64,000 nt of DNA from Caldicellulosiruptor bescii DSM 6725 (GTDB taxonomy: Bacteria > Bacillota > Thermoanaerobacteria > Caldicellulosiruptorales > Caldicellulosiruptoraceae): NCBI RefSeq assembly GCF_000022325.1, contig NC_012034.1, positions 372,001 through 436,000 on the forward strand, given 5' to 3'. Below, piece after piece: positions 46,184 through 54,972 of the stretch (positions are counted from its first letter, which is position 1; the number at the start of each line of letters is the position of its first letter). The position numbers and the translations under genes were made by a program. The notes under the pieces were generated by a model. That model ran no database searches and was not told the origin of the DNA. It was given only the letters and a program-made list of their open reading frames with translations.

Positions 46184-47119
46184 TTGTTCTACACGACAGT
46201 TGGCAAAATAATAAAAGAGCTCAATTTAGAGTGTTTGACAGAAATCAGTGGCATTGAAGAGAGAAAGATAAAGGATATGAACTTGAATAGACCCGCTCTG
46301 CAGCTTATGGGGTTTTTTGAGTATTTTGATGAGCAAAGGGTTCAGATAATAGGAATCTCTGAGATGGCGTATTTGAAGACCATGACACCATCGCAGCGAA
46401 GAGACGCAATTGAAAGACTTTTTCAGCGAAATATCCCGTGTGTGATAATTACCTCAAACCAGGAACCTTTTGAGGAGTTTTTGGAATTTTCAAAAAAGTA
46501 TGGTGTTCCTCTTCTTCGCACTCAAGAGGTTACGACAAGGTTCATGACAAATTTGAGCACTTTTTTGACACACGAACTTGCACCAAGGATAACCCGCCAT
46601 GGCACGCTTGTAAATGTGTATGGTGAAGGTGTTTTGATGCTTGGCGAAAGTGGGGTTGGGAAGAGCGAAACTGCTTTGGAGCTTGTAAAAAGAGGACACA
46701 TTCTTGTTGCAGACGATGCAGTTGAAATTCGAAAGGTTTCTGAAAAGACCCTTGTCGGTGAAGCCCCAGAGATTATAAGGCATCTTATCGAAATTCGAGG
46801 GATTGGAATATTGGATGTCAAAAACCTGTTTGGTGTTGGCTGCGTTAAGGAGTCTGAAAGAATTGACCTTGTTATCCAGCTTGAAACATGGAAACAGGGC
46901 AAGGAATATGAACGACTTGGTCTTCATGACCAATACATAGAGATTTTGGGGATAAAAGTACCGACGCTTGTGATTCCTGTACGACCCGGCAGAAATCTTG
47001 CCATCATTGTTGAGGTTGCAGCAATGAACAACAGACAAAAGAAAATGGGCTACAACGCAGCAAAAGCCCTCACAGAAAGACTTCAAAAACAGATGAGCAG
47101 AGGAAATGGAGCTGAGTAA
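46184..47119 (+). CDS. hprK: HPr kinase/phosphorylase
   Basis: A 311-residue bifunctional enzyme that phosphorylates HPr on Ser46 and reverses it, the key switch in carbon catabolite control of Firmicutes. Walker A is [14 protein letters not shown] near residue 155, and the HprK signature follows in [18 protein letters not shown] near 204. The N-terminal regulatory domain is complete. TTG start with GAAAGGTG in front. It follows uvrC by 37 bases, so the two may share a transcript. Confidence 0.93.
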   Translation: MFYTTVGKIIKELNLECLTEISGIEERKIKDMNLNRPALQLMGFFEYFDEQRVQIIGISEMAYLKTMTPSQRRDAIERLFQRNIPCVIITSNQEPFEEFLEFSKKYGVPLLRTQEVTTRFMTNLSTFLTHELAPRITRHGTLVNVYGEGVLMLGESGVGKSETALELVKRGHILVADDAVEIRKVSEKTLVGEAPEIIRHLIEIRGIGILDVKNLFGVGCVKESERIDLVIQLETWKQGKEYERLGLHDQYIEILGIKVPTLVIPVRPGRNLAIIVEVAAMNNRQKKMGYNAAKALTERLQKQMSRGNGAE

Positions 47120-47161
47120 AAAAGCTAATGAAGAGAAAAACAGATATTAAAAGAGGTAAAA

Positions 47162-47239
47162 ATGACAAATCTAAAGAACAATGAAAAGAAAAGCTTCTGG
47201 AAATGGCTTGTGGGGCTTTTGCACATTCAGGTAGACTGA
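47162..47239 (+). CDS. Possible 25-aa peptide MTNLKNNEKKSFWKWLVGLL
   Basis: A tiny frame with AAAGAGGT five bases before its ATG, ending in LLHIQVD. Basic start, then an amphipathic or hydrophobic KSFWKWLVGLLH segment. Its stop lies inside the following terminator hairpin. It might be a leader peptide or small membrane peptide; nothing else supports it. Confidence 0.3.
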   Translation: MTNLKNNEKKSFWKWLVGLLHIQVD

Positions 47240-47258
47240 GGCAAAAGCTCTCTTTTTT
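47215..47258 (+). terminator. Terminator after hprK and the small frame
   Basis: GCTTTTGC (47215-47222) pairs with GCAAAAGC (47241-47248), followed directly by TCTCTTTTTTATTTT. A good intrinsic terminator. Confidence 0.8.
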
Positions 47259-47265
47259 ATTTTGT

Positions 47266-47304
47266 TTGACAATTAAAACCTATGTGTTATATAATCTATA
47301 TAAC
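47266..47304 (+). promoter_or_regulatory. Promoter with YtrA-type GntR operator
   Basis: TTGACA (47266-47271) and TATAAT (47290-47295) are 18 bases apart. Over the -10 lies the inverted repeat GTTATATA-ATC-TATATAAC (47286-47304), which matches operators of YtrA-subfamily GntR repressors. Such a repressor is encoded two genes downstream, so autoregulation of this operon is likely. Confidence 0.75.
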
Positions 47305-47330
47305 GCATATAACTTAGAAAGAGGTGCTTT

Positions 47331-48116
47331 GTGTTGGTATCTAATTTCAAAATTATCTTTATGTGCATTACACTTCTTCTTTCAGTAGGCTTTCCGGTTG
47401 TGCTGGCTGTGGTTGTTTTAAAGAAGTACTCAAGAGTTTTGAACTCAATTTTAATAGGAGCATTAATATTTTTCATTTCTCAGATTGTTCTGAGAATTCC
47501 GATACTTCAGATCTTGTCAAAACAAAGTTACTTTGTAGAATTTTCCAAGCATTACCTTGTATACTCTCTCTTTTTGGGTCTGACAGCTGGAATTTTTGAA
47601 GAGGTTGGAAGATACATTGGTTTTAGAGGGTTTTTAAAAGATAGGCTAAACTATCAAAACGGTCTTGCTTATGGGATTGGACATGGTGGGATTGAATCAA
47701 TATTGCTGGTTGGTATGAGCTATATAAACAACATTGTGTTTTCATTCTTAATCAACTCTGGCAGTTTAGATACACTTTTAAAAAGCAAAGTTGCGCCTGA
47801 GGTAATCGGTGCTATAAAAAGTGCACTGATAAATACGCCAGCTTCAGCATTTCTTCTTGCTGGTTTTGAAAGAGTTTTCACAATGGCAGTTCAGATTGCT
47901 CTTTCACTTTTGGTTCTGGTGGCTGTTAAGAAAGGAAAGCTTTATTATCTCGTGCTGGCGATATTGCTTCATACAATCATTGATACGCCGGTTGCATACA
48001 TGTCATTATTGAAAGTTAATATATTTGCTATTGAATTTGTAGTTTTGCTTTGGGCTGTGTTGAGCCTAATTTATATCATAAAGTGGAAAGATATTCATAG
48101 AATACAAGAAAGCTAA
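47331..48116 (+). CDS. YhfC-family intramembrane glutamic-type protease
   Basis: A 261-residue membrane protein with about eight helices. Family landmarks are the acidic motif GIFEEVGRYIGFRGFL near residue 85 and GIGHGGIESILLVG near 115, related to PrsW/CPBP-type proteases. GTG start with AGAGGTG in front. It is first in an operon with a YtrA-type repressor and a small broken membrane-protein gene. Substrates are unknown; such operons often respond to cell-envelope stress or antimicrobial peptides, which is inference. Confidence 0.8.
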   Translation: MLVSNFKIIFMCITLLLSVGFPVVLAVVVLKKYSRVLNSILIGALIFFISQIVLRIPILQILSKQSYFVEFSKHYLVYSLFLGLTAGIFEEVGRYIGFRGFLKDRLNYQNGLAYGIGHGGIESILLVGMSYINNIVFSFLINSGSLDTLLKSKVAPEVIGAIKSALINTPASAFLLAGFERVFTMAVQIALSLLVLVAVKKGKLYYLVLAILLHTIIDTPVAYMSLLKVNIFAIEFVVLLWAVLSLIYIIKWKDIHRIQES

Positions 48117-48132
48117 AAGGGCTGAAAGCGAG

Positions 48133-48519
48133 ATGTTTATAAAAATTGACTTTACCTCTGACATGCCAATTTATGAGCAAATAAAGAACCAAATAATAGA
48201 GGCAGTAGCAAGAGGAGAACTTCAAAATGGCGATAGCCTTCCTTCTATCAGAGACCTTGCAAGCGAAATTGGCGTCAACATGCACACAGTGGCAAAGGCA
48301 TATAATGAGTTAAAGGATATGGGACTTATTGCTATTAACAAAAAGCATGGGGCTTATATTGCTGTGAGCAAAGGTTATAATAAGGAGTTTTTAAATGAGA
48401 TAATAGAAGAAGTTACTCCAATTGTTGCAAAAGCCATTTGCAAGGGTATGAATAAGAATGAATTAATAAGGTTGATTGAAACTATTTTTGATAGTTTTGG
48501 GGGAAGGGAAGATGGATGA
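48133..48519 (+). CDS. GntR-family regulator, YtrA subfamily
   Basis: A 128-residue protein with a winged helix (PIYEQIKNQIIEAVARGEL, SLPSIRDLASEIGVNMHTVAKAYNELKDMG) and only a short dimerisation tail, the YtrA layout. It lies 16 bases after the YhfC-type gene and is likely to bind the palindrome at 47286-47304. The frame overlaps the start of a small pseudogene. A ligand or inducing signal is not evident. Confidence 0.88.
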   Translation: MFIKIDFTSDMPIYEQIKNQIIEAVARGELQNGDSLPSIRDLASEIGVNMHTVAKAYNELKDMGLIAINKKHGAYIAVSKGYNKEFLNEIIEEVTPIVAKAICKGMNKNELIRLIETIFDSFGGREDG

Positions 48520-48642
48520 AAAAGGCGGGTTGGGGGATTTGGCTGGGATTTAAACTACGCAAAGCCGCTTGGCAAGTTCATAGGGTTTTTAATAATTGGT
48601 ATTTTGGTTGCAGTGGTAGTTGTGAGTTTGGTTTTGATTTGA
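48512..48642 (+). pseudogene. Small membrane protein gene broken in a G-run
   Basis: From ATG 48512 the frame reads MDEKGGLGDLAGI and stops. If the run of five G near 48532 is read as six, it continues GGFGWDLNYAKPLGKFIGF into a strongly hydrophobic helix (LIIGILVAVVVVSLVLI), a coherent ~43-residue protein ending at 48642. It overlaps the GntR stop, so it was the third gene of that operon. Either a single-base deletion, slippage, or sequencing error. Confidence 0.55.
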
Positions 48643-48742
48643 TTTTGTCTGATTCATGCTTACGTTAAGATGTGGTATAATAATACTGTAGAGATTATTC
48701 TAACTCTTCTTTAAAATTTGATTTCTAAGGAGAATTAGTTAA

Positions 48743-49717
48743 ATGGACAATGAAAACAAGGAAAAACTTCCTGCAAAAGAGCATGATTCTACTTTTAAAC
48801 TTCTTTTTGAAAATCCTAAGGATATTTATCTTTTGTTGAGCAAAATCATAAACTATAGTTGGGCGAACGAAATACGTGAAAGCTCAATTGAAATAAAAAA
48901 GACAAATTACATTACAAAGGAATTTTCTCAAGTAGAGGCAGATGTTGTGGCAAAAGCAAGGCTAAAAGACAGAGATGTATATTTTTATATATTGATAGAA
49001 AACCAATCAACAGTAGCAAAAGATATGCCAGAACGATTATTGCGGTATATGATTTCCATATGGGCAGAAGAAATAAGAAATGGTGTTGAAAAACTGCCGG
49101 CTATTATTCCTATTGTTGTTTATAATGGGCTTGATAGAAGGTGGGAAGTGTCTACCGATATAATTGGGGCATTTGATATTTTTAAAAATGATATTTTCAA
49201 GTACAAGGTTGTAGATATTGCTCAAATTGATATCAAAAATTACTTGCAAGAGGAAGATGTTTTAACACCAATAATTTTTTATTTAGAACAGGTAAGAAAT
49301 GACAGCAATGAATTAGTTCGCAGGTTACAAGAAATTGAACAAAGCTTAAAGAAGCTAAGTTTTAACAATATTGAGAGGTTTTTGCTATGGTCCCAGCATG
49401 TTATAAGACCAAGATTAGGGAATGAACAAAAGAAAGAATATGACAAGCTTGTAATGAAGGTAAGACAAGAGGGGGTGGAGCTGATGGGTGAGTTTGTGTC
49501 AAATGTGGCAAGGCTTTTGGATGAGACAAAAACAAAAGAATTTTTGGCAGGCGTCCAACAAGGTATTCAACAAGGTATTCAACAAGGTATCCAGCAAGAG
49601 AGGATAGAGACAGCAAAAAGAATGATTCAGTTAGGAATTTCGTATGAGGTCATCTCTAAGGCAACGAACCTTAGTATTGAGGAGATTGAAAAAATAGCAC
49701 GCGAGCAGATTAACTAA
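48743..49717 (+). CDS. Rpn-family PD-(D/E)XK nuclease (transposase_31-like)
   Basis: A 324-residue protein of the RpnA-E group, which promotes RecA-independent recombination. It opens with KEHDSTFKLLFENPKDIYLLL. The nuclease core is EADVVAKA with the E-x-Q motif in FYILIENQST near 90. RLLRYMISIWAEEI and PAIIPIVVYNG follow. Near residue 271 a GIQQ unit is repeated three times from 12-bp tandem DNA, followed by the small C-terminal helix pair typical of the family. AAGGAGAA precedes the ATG. A stand-alone gene before the thiamine operon. Confidence 0.85.
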   Translation: MDNENKEKLPAKEHDSTFKLLFENPKDIYLLLSKIINYSWANEIRESSIEIKKTNYITKEFSQVEADVVAKARLKDRDVYFYILIENQSTVAKDMPERLLRYMISIWAEEIRNGVEKLPAIIPIVVYNGLDRRWEVSTDIIGAFDIFKNDIFKYKVVDIAQIDIKNYLQEEDVLTPIIFYLEQVRNDSNELVRRLQEIEQSLKKLSFNNIERFLLWSQHVIRPRLGNEQKKEYDKLVMKVRQEGVELMGEFVSNVARLLDETKTKEFLAGVQQGIQQGIQQGIQQERIETAKRMIQLGISYEVISKATNLSIEEIEKIAREQIN

Positions 49718-49755
49718 AGCTTAGACGACTTGAGAAACTTTATACACAAAATTTC

Positions 49756-49784
49756 TTGCACAATGTATTCCAAAGTGCTATACT
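49756..49784 (+). promoter_or_regulatory. Promoter of the thiamine operon
   Basis: TTGCAC (49756-49761), a 17-base spacer and TATACT (49779-49784), about 30 bases before the riboswitch. Confidence 0.6.
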
Positions 49785-49815
49785 AAAAAATGAAAAATTA
49801 AATAAAGTGGTTTTA

Positions 49816-49928
49816 AGGGGGAGCTGAGCGGGGCAAAGCTCGGCTGAGAGTAGGCACTCAATAAAACATAAAAACCCCGTGCCTTGACCCTTTGAACCTG
49901 ATCCGGGTAATGCCGGCGAAGGGAAAGC
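49816..49928 (+). promoter_or_regulatory. TPP (THI-box) riboswitch
   Basis: The conserved thiamine-pyrophosphate aptamer is clear: GGGGAGCTGAGC..., GGCTGAGAGTAGGC in the first arm, and ACCCTTTGAACCTGATCCGG followed by GTAATGCCGGCGAAGGGA closing the second arm. It stands in front of thiSGHFEC and should repress them when TPP is bound, through the terminator just downstream. Confidence 0.97.
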
Positions 49929-49940
49929 AAAGATTTCAAG

Positions 49941-49982
49941 GCCTTTAATGCAAAATAGTCCGGCATTAAAGGCTTTTTGTTT
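49941..49982 (+). terminator. Riboswitch-controlled terminator
   Basis: GCCTTTAATGC (49941-49951) pairs with GCATTAAAGGC (49963-49973), followed by a T-run. CCGGCATTA at 49960-49968 is also exactly complementary to TAATGCCGG at 49908-49916 inside the aptamer, so an antiterminator can form only when the aptamer is not folded around TPP. Confidence 0.9.
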
Positions 49983-50066
49983 TATAAAAGATGGACCAAA
50001 ATTTACACAAAAAGTTCAAAGAGCTGCCGGTAAAGGCAGCTTCTTGTTTTAATGGAGGTGAAAGTT

Positions 50067-50258
50067 TTGTTAAGGGTAAATGACAAAGAGATGGAGTTTT
50101 GTGGGAATGTGCTTGAGCTTTTGTTAAGTCTTAATTTAAATCCTCAAGTCTGTGCAGTTTTAGTCAATGGCGAAATTGTGAAAAAGGAGATGTGGGAAAA
50201 CTTCTTGCTCAAAGACGGAGATTATGTTGAAATTGTCAGCTTTGTAGGCGGTGGATAA
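50067..50258 (+). CDS. thiS: Sulfur carrier protein ThiS
   Basis: A 63-residue ubiquitin-like protein ending VSFVGGG; the terminal Gly-Gly is adenylated by ThiF and thiocarboxylated to donate sulfur to the thiazole ring. I take TTG 50067, which has GGAGGTG seven bases before; the in-frame ATG at 50052 overlaps this site. First gene of the operon after the riboswitch. Confidence 0.9.
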   Translation: MLRVNDKEMEFCGNVLELLLSLNLNPQVCAVLVNGEIVKKEMWENFLLKDGDYVEIVSFVGGG

Positions 50259-50311
50259 AAACTTCAAGTTTTGCAAGTTTAAAAACTATACGCAGAAAGG
50301 AGACGATTGAT

Positions 50312-51076
50312 ATGTTCGAGATAGGTGGCAAGATCCTCAAATCAAGACTTTTTGTTGGAACAGGAAAGCTTCCTGACTACTCACTTGTTGAAAAAATGTA
50401 CTATGAGGCAGGGGTAGAAGTTTTTGCTGTAGCTGTCAGAAGAATTGGACCTAACACAAAGCATACAAAAAATGTGTTAGAATATATCCCTAAGGATGCA
50501 ATAATTATGGTAAACACTTCAGGTGCGCAGGACCATAAAGAGGCTGTAAAGATTGCAATGATAGGAAGAGAACTTACAAATTCCAACTGGGTAAAGGTTG
50601 AGATTGAAAAGGACACAAAGTATCTTTTCCCGGACAGTATTGAGACTTTGAAAGCCTGCGAGATTCTGGTAAAAGAAGGGTTCAAGGTCTTCCCGTATAT
50701 ATATCCAGATCTAAACCTTGCAAAGGAGCTTGAGCTAATTGGTGTTGAAGCTGTCATGCCGCTTGGCTCACCAATTGGGACAAACAAAGGTATAGGATGT
50801 GAAGTGCTTTTAAAGCCTATCATAAACGAGATAAAAATCCCTGTGATAATTGATGCAGGGATAGGAAGGCCATCTCATGCAGCAAAGGCTATGGAGATGG
50901 GAGCTGATGCTGTGCTTATCAACACAGCAATTGCAACATCTTCAGACCCCGTGAAAATGGCAATAGCATTTTCTAAAGCTGTTGAGGCAGGAAGGCTTGC
51001 TTTTGAGGTTGGGCTTTTGAAAGAATATGAGTATGCTCAGGCATCATCACCTTTGGAAGATTTTATAACAGGCTAA
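50312..51076 (+). CDS. thiG: Thiazole synthase ThiG
   Basis: A 254-residue TIM-barrel enzyme joining deoxyxylulose phosphate, dehydroglycine and ThiS-borne sulfur into the thiazole phosphate. Landmarks are SRLFVGTGKLPDY near the start, the imine-forming Lys in NWVKVEIEKD near 96, AVMPLGSPIGTNKG near 150 and GIGRPSHAAKAMEMGADAVL, the phosphate-binding loop. AAAGGAG precedes the ATG. Confidence 0.95.
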   Translation: MFEIGGKILKSRLFVGTGKLPDYSLVEKMYYEAGVEVFAVAVRRIGPNTKHTKNVLEYIPKDAIIMVNTSGAQDHKEAVKIAMIGRELTNSNWVKVEIEKDTKYLFPDSIETLKACEILVKEGFKVFPYIYPDLNLAKELELIGVEAVMPLGSPIGTNKGIGCEVLLKPIINEIKIPVIIDAGIGRPSHAAKAMEMGADAVLINTAIATSSDPVKMAIAFSKAVEAGRLAFEVGLLKEYEYAQASSPLEDFITG

Positions 51077-51116
51077 AATATATATTTCAAACAAAAAAAG
51101 AAGGTGCTAAGCAAAG

Positions 51117-52226
51117 ATGACAGAGTTTATAAGAAAAGCTGAAAAAGTTTGGGAAGAGTTTAAAGATTATGTTCCCACTTATGATGAGGTATGTGAAATC
51201 TTAGAAAAAGAAGTTGTAAATATTGAAGATGTAGCAAAACTTTTGAATGTAGAAGACAAAAACTCAATCCTTCTCATGGCAAGCAAAGCTAAAAAGCTCA
51301 CAAGAGAAAACTTTGGCAAGGTCATCCTCTTGTATGCGCCGCTGTATATCTCAAACTACTGTCAAAACGGATGTGTTTATTGCGGATTTTCTTGCAGGAA
51401 AAATTATAAAAGAGAAAAACTTGAGCTTGATGAAATTGAAAATGAGCTAAGAAGTATGAAAGAAGAGGGTATCGACTCTGTTATAATCCTCACAGGAGAG
51501 GATAGAATATACTCTCCAGTTGACTATATTAAACAGGCCTGCAAAATAGCAACAGAATATATGTCAGAAGTTTCGATTGAGGTTTATCCTCTTTTTGAAG
51601 AAGAATATAGAAGTCTTGCAAACGCTGGTGTTGTGGGAATAACCATATATCAGGAGACATATCAAAAAGAAGATTATGAGAAGCTACATCCTTTTGGACC
51701 AAAAAGGGATTTTGAGTTTAGGCTCACTGCTGTTGAAAGAGCCCTATCTGCCGGGTTTCATGAAGCGTGCGTGGGACCGCTTTTAGGGCTGTCTCATCCC
51801 AAAAAAGATGTGCTTTGTACTTTGCTTTATGCAGAGTATCTTCTTGACAGATTTCCCAAAGCAGAAATTTCAGTTTCATTCCCGCGCGTAAGATCCGCAG
51901 GCTTAGATTTTGTTCCAATATTTTCTGTTTCTGACAAGGAATTTATAAAATTTTTGATTGTTGCAAGGATTTATCTTCCAAGAGTTGGAATTGTGATATC
52001 CACAAGAGAAGATGCGCGCCTTCGTGATGCACTCATTGATGTGTGCATAACAAAGATGTCGGCAGGTTCTAAAACAACTGTCGGCGGATATGCAACACAG
52101 GAAGAAAAAGATGCCCAGTTTGAGGTTGAAGATAGAAGAACTGTTGCTGAGGTTGTAGAGAGTATAATAAAAAAGGGACTGAGACCCGAGTTTACTAACT
52201 GGGTAAGGGGTGTTGGAAGTTTATGA
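51117..52226 (+). CDS. thiH: 2-iminoacetate synthase ThiH
   Basis: A 369-residue radical-SAM enzyme that splits tyrosine to dehydroglycine for ThiG. The cluster motif is CQNGCVYC near residue 82 and the C-terminal region holds KMSAGSKTTVGGY. Its presence rather than the oxygen-dependent ThiO fits an anaerobe. Overlaps thiF by four bases (ATGA). Confidence 0.95.
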   Translation: MTEFIRKAEKVWEEFKDYVPTYDEVCEILEKEVVNIEDVAKLLNVEDKNSILLMASKAKKLTRENFGKVILLYAPLYISNYCQNGCVYCGFSCRKNYKREKLELDEIENELRSMKEEGIDSVIILTGEDRIYSPVDYIKQACKIATEYMSEVSIEVYPLFEEEYRSLANAGVVGITIYQETYQKEDYEKLHPFGPKRDFEFRLTAVERALSAGFHEACVGPLLGLSHPKKDVLCTLLYAEYLLDRFPKAEISVSFPRVRSAGLDFVPIFSVSDKEFIKFLIVARIYLPRVGIVISTREDARLRDALIDVCITKMSAGSKTTVGGYATQEEKDAQFEVEDRRTVAEVVESIIKKGLRPEFTNWVRGVGSL

Positions 52227-52834
52227 GCTTATTTGACCTTATGCTAAGAAACTATTTTGATGAAAAAATGCTTGAAAAACTCTCAAAGGTCAAAATCCTT
52301 ATTATTGGCTGTGGTGGTCTTGGTTCTAACATTGCAGTGTTGTTGGTTAGATGCGGTGTCAAAAATCTCACAATAATCGATTTTGACAAAGTGGACATTT
52401 CAAACCTCAACAGGCAAAACTATTTCTTTTATCAAGCAGGTGAGGACAAAACCTCTGCACTCAAAGACATTCTTTCAAAGATAAATCCTTATGTTAGTGT
52501 AAAGGCTGTGAATATGAAGGTTGATGAGTCGAACATAGATAACTTGATTTTGGAACATGACATCATTGTTGAAGCTGTTGACAATGAACTTACTAAGGTT
52601 TTGATTTTCAGAAAAGCACACGAGCATGGAAAAAAGGTTGTCTTAGCATCAGGAATTGCAGGGTTTGGCGACTGTGAAAACATTAAAATCAAACGTGGCA
52701 AGAACTTTTCGATTATAGGTGACTTTGTAACATCAATAAAAGAGAAAAAACCTCTTGCTCCAAAAGTGGTTGCAGTTGCTGCAATGCAGGCTGATGAGGT
52801 TTTGAGGATGGTGAGCGAGCTTGAGTTTGACTAA
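52223..52834 (+). CDS. thiF: ThiS adenylyltransferase ThiF
   Basis: A 203-residue E1-like enzyme. The nucleotide motif is ILIIGCGGLGSNIAVLL near residue 28, and DFDKVDISNLNRQ near 55 holds the Arg/Asn of the ATP site. It is shorter than E. coli ThiF and lacks the later CxxC zinc motifs, as common in clostridial forms. Starts within the thiH stop and overlaps thiE, so translation is probably coupled through the operon. Confidence 0.9.
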   Translation: MSLFDLMLRNYFDEKMLEKLSKVKILIIGCGGLGSNIAVLLVRCGVKNLTIIDFDKVDISNLNRQNYFFYQAGEDKTSALKDILSKINPYVSVKAVNMKVDESNIDNLILEHDIIVEAVDNELTKVLIFRKAHEHGKKVVLASGIAGFGDCENIKIKRGKNFSIIGDFVTSIKEKKPLAPKVVAVAAMQADEVLRMVSELEFD

Positions 52835-53486
52835 AGAGGGAAAATTAAAGCTATTTTCAACATATACCATCTATGGGATGACAGCCGAAAAGTTTTCAAA
52901 CGGAAGGTCTAACATTGAAGTTGTAAAGGTTATGCTTGACAGCGGCATAAAAATCATTCAGTACAGGGAAAAATACAAGTCTTTGAAAGAAAAGTACAAA
53001 GAGTGTCTTGAAATAAGAAAGCTCACAGAAGATTATGAGGCACTCTTAATTGTCAACGACCATGCAGACCTTTGCCAGATGGTAGGTGCAGACGGTGTTC
53101 ATTTGGGGCAAGAAGACTTACCAGCAGATGAGGTGAGAAAACTCTTGGGTGACAAATTTATAATCGGTGTTACCACACACACAAAGGATCAAGTTTTGAA
53201 AGCCAAGGAAGATGGTGCTGACTATGTGGGTTTGGGACCGGTCTTTGCAAGCTTTACGAAAGACAATCCACATCCACCAATTGGGCTTGAAATGGTAAAA
53301 TGGGCAGCTGAAAACTCCCCTTTACCTTTTGTTGCAATAGGTGGGATTAAAGAGCACAATTTAAAAGAGGTCTTGGCAAGTGGTGCAAGGTGTATCTGTG
53401 CTGTTACAGAGATTGTGGGTGCAGATGATATTCGCAAAAAGATAGAAAGCCTTTTTAAGATTTTGAAAAGTTTTGAAAGGAGCTGA
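52821..53486 (+). CDS. thiE: Thiamine phosphate synthase ThiE
   Basis: A 221-residue TIM-barrel enzyme coupling the pyrimidine diphosphate and thiazole phosphate. Landmarks are IIQYREKYKS near 53, LLIVNDHADLCQMVGADGVHLGQED near 75-100 (given in part here as GADGVHLGQED), GVTTHTKDQVLKA and GLGPVFASFTKDN with phosphate-binding FVAIGGI. TTG start inside the end of thiF. Confidence 0.93.
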   Translation: MSLTKEGKLKLFSTYTIYGMTAEKFSNGRSNIEVVKVMLDSGIKIIQYREKYKSLKEKYKECLEIRKLTEDYEALLIVNDHADLCQMVGADGVHLGQEDLPADEVRKLLGDKFIIGVTTHTKDQVLKAKEDGADYVGLGPVFASFTKDNPHPPIGLEMVKWAAENSPLPFVAIGGIKEHNLKEVLASGARCICAVTEIVGADDIRKKIESLFKILKSFERS

Positions 53487-53492
53487 GTGAAA

Positions 53493-54755
53493 ATGACTCA
53501 AATGAGCTTAGCAAAACAAGGGATATTTACAAGAGAGATGGAGCTTGCCATAAAAAATGAGGAGATAGATAAAGAAGAGTTTTTGCAAAAGGTTGCAGAG
53601 GGCAAAATTGTAATTCCTGCGAATAAGAATAGAAAAAGAGACAAATATTTTGCCATTGGCGATGGAACATATGTCAAGATAAATGTTAATCTTGGTGTGT
53701 CAGAGGCATGTCCAAACTTTGATTTAGAGCGCCAAAAGCTTGAACTTGCCAAAAAATTTGATGTTGAATCTGTGATGGATTTATCGAGCGGGCTTGATGC
53801 TTCAAACTTTAGAAAATACATTCTTCAAAACTATGACTTTATAGTAGGAACAGTTCCAGTTTACCAGGTTGCATCAAGGCACGACGACATCACAAAGATT
53901 GACAGTAAAGAGTTTATAGAAGAGATTGAAAGGCAGGCAGAAGAAGGAGTTGACTTTTTCACAATCCATGCAGGAATTACAAGAAGGACTTTGGAGAGGT
54001 TTGAAAAAAATGAGCGTCTGCTCAAGATTGTCTCAAGAGGCGGAGCACTTCTTTATAAATGGATGATGGCAAACCGAAAAGAAAATCCTTTGTATGAGCA
54101 TTTTGATGAGATTTTGAAGATATGCAAAAAACATGATGTTACAATCAGCCTTGGCGATAGTCTAAGACCAGGTGCGGTGGCTGATGCAACAGACGCGCTG
54201 CAGATAGAAGAACTTATAAACCTTGGCGAGCTTACAAAAATGGCTTGGAAAGAAGATGTGCAGGTGATGATAGAAGGGCCAGGGCACATGAGAGCAAATG
54301 AGATTGCAGCAAACATGGTAATTCAAAAGAGGCTTTGCCACGGCGCACCGTTTTATGTCTTGGGGCCTCTTACGACAGACATTGCAGCTGGCTATGACCA
54401 TATCTCAGGTGCGATGGGGGCGCTCATTGCAGCTTTAAATGGAGCAGATTTTCTGTGCTATGTGACACCTGCTGAACATTTGAGGCTTCCATCTTTAGAG
54501 GATGTCAAAGAAGGAATTGTTGCGTTCAAAATTGCAGCGCACAGTGCAAATATAGCAAAAGGGTTCAAAAAGCCGCTTGAAAAGGATATTGAGATGTCAG
54601 TAGCAAGAAGAGACCTTGACTGGGAAAAGATGATAAGCCTTTCGGTTGACCCTGAGAAGGCAAGAGAGTACAGAAGCAGTTTCACATCTGATACATGTTC
54701 AATGTGTGGAAGACTCTGCGCTGTAAAAAATTCAAGGGATGAAGCTGTTTTATAA
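53493..54755 (+). CDS. thiC: Phosphomethylpyrimidine synthase ThiC
   Basis: A 420-residue radical-SAM enzyme rearranging AIR to HMP phosphate, the short form without the extra N-terminal domain. The C-terminal cluster motif is CSMCGRLC, and the interior shows SLGDSLRPGA, MIEGPGHM and LGPLTTDIAAGYDH. AAAGGAG precedes ATG 53493; a GTG at 53487 is less well spaced. The final codons (EAVL stop) lie in the short repeat seen again before thiD. Confidence 0.95.
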   Translation: MTQMSLAKQGIFTREMELAIKNEEIDKEEFLQKVAEGKIVIPANKNRKRDKYFAIGDGTYVKINVNLGVSEACPNFDLERQKLELAKKFDVESVMDLSSGLDASNFRKYILQNYDFIVGTVPVYQVASRHDDITKIDSKEFIEEIERQAEEGVDFFTIHAGITRRTLERFEKNERLLKIVSRGGALLYKWMMANRKENPLYEHFDEILKICKKHDVTISLGDSLRPGAVADATDALQIEELINLGELTKMAWKEDVQVMIEGPGHMRANEIAANMVIQKRLCHGAPFYVLGPLTTDIAAGYDHISGAMGALIAALNGADFLCYVTPAEHLRLPSLEDVKEGIVAFKIAAHSANIAKGFKKPLEKDIEMSVARRDLDWEKMISLSVDPEKAREYRSSFTSDTCSMCGRLCAVKNSRDEAVL

Positions 54756-54774
54756 AAGCTGTGGCATGTTTTTT
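54741..54774 (+). repeat. thiC-tail repeat, copy 1
   Basis: GAAGCTGTTTTATAAAAGCT and the following GTGGCATGTTTTTT recur at 61003-61035 with one base less, directly before thiD. They bracket the ~6.2-kb island between thiC and thiD. Confidence 0.85.
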
Positions 54775-54972
54775 CTTGACCTTGTCAGTTAGGAGAAGTG
54801 TTTGAGCTAACAAAAAATAACAAAGTCTAAATTTATGCGGGTTTTGAGAATAGAAAAATAAAAAAATTTTAAAAATGTAGTGGCAGATTAGAGTCTGAAA
54901 TGTATTACTAATACTTGACATTTTGAATATATTGTGGTACAATTACTTAAAATACCTTTGAGGAGCTACCAT

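Noticed and set aside
46490-47086. 198-aa minus-strand frame opposite hprK
   Set aside because: Antisense shadow of a conserved gene; cysteine- and phenylalanine-rich composition typical of such shadows.
47203-47388. 61-aa frame overlapping the YhfC-type promoter
   Set aside because: It runs through a terminator and a promoter/operator, so it is very unlikely to be a gene.
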